Shown here: positions 13,400-13,507 of the stretch, piece after piece
How the letters are laid out: each line of letters begins with the position of its first letter
How positions within the stretch are numbered: the stretch's first letter is position 1
Assembly (NCBI GenBank): GCA_035576005.1
Contig: DATLXH010000088.1
Span: 1-13,507 of the forward strand
Source of the DNA: DATLXH01 sp035576005
GTDB lineage: Bacteria > Acidobacteriota > Thermoanaerobaculia > Gp7-AA8
Reading direction: 5' to 3'
Length of the DNA: 13,507 nucleotides
Translations under genes and position numbers: made by a program
The notes under the pieces: generated by a model
What the model was told of the DNA's origin: nothing
Database searches by the model: none
What the model saw: only the letters and a program-made list of their open reading frames with translations

Positions 13400-13507
13400 G
13401 TTGAGCCGCGAAGCGGCGTATCCCTCTCCCCGGCGGGGAGAGGGAAGCGAGCGAAGCGAAGCAGGGAGAGGGGCGTGAAAGTCTCGCCAGTCCGTCGGAA
13501 AGGGCGA
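13400..13507. repeat. Inverted copy of the 213-320 repeat, cut by the window edge
   Basis: Read on the minus strand, this segment matches 213-320 at 105 of 108 positions. It holds the CCCTCTCCCC/GGGGAGAGGG palindrome (13421-13443), the GCGA-rich spacer, GGAGAGGGGC and the small GC hairpin (13405-13409 with 13413-13417). The element continues beyond the window, so its second half cannot be compared. Weaker similarity extends leftward to about 13391. Confidence 0.85.

Overview
The window reads as ordinary chromosomal DNA (not plasmid or phage) from a free-living, GC-rich bacterium. Several features fit an environmental lineage such as Acidobacteriota or a neighbouring phylum: frequent TTG/GTG starts, start codons sitting almost on top of -10 boxes, dispersed palindromic and heptanucleotide repeats, and a stand-alone MshEN domain. 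This placement is inference with low certainty; no rRNA or other phylogenetic marker is present. The selB gene shows that the organism decodes UGA as selenocysteine.

Layout. Positions 1-86 (minus) hold the first 28 codons of an unidentified gene that runs off the left edge. Positions 131-320 hold a REPIN-like doublet of palindromes and 363-397 a short heptad array. polA (485-3121, plus) is followed 2 nt later by a lipoprotein gene (3124-4005, plus), whose 3' end overlaps the convergent selB (3899-5803, minus) by 107 bp. An AT-rich gap separates selB from a DUF72 gene (5960-6823, minus). A divergent intergenic region leads to a small double zinc-ribbon protein (7141-7458, plus) with a clear intrinsic terminator. 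Positions 7541-7700 hold a long hairpin built of heptad repeats. Then come a cysteine synthase/cystathionine beta-synthase-like gene (7736-8704) and a cystathionine gamma-synthase/lyase-family gene (8816-9955), plsY (10066-10725) overlapping gpsA (10722-11729), a gene-free 261 bp, a stand-alone MshEN-domain protein (11991-12605), and a DedA-family membrane protein (12684-13262). The right edge (13400-13507) is an inverted, 105/108-identical copy of the repeat at 213-320.

How the genes work together. The two PLP enzymes form a sulfur amino-acid module (cysteine synthesis or transsulfuration). plsY and gpsA form a phospholipid-entry module: GpsA makes sn-glycerol-3-phosphate and PlsY acylates it. 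DedA (lipid/membrane homeostasis) lies nearby. polA and selB are housekeeping genes. I see no defence system, CRISPR array, prophage, insertion sequence or complete tRNA. The more unusual content is in the non-coding DNA (two repeat families, possible leaderless promoters) and in the orphan MshEN protein.
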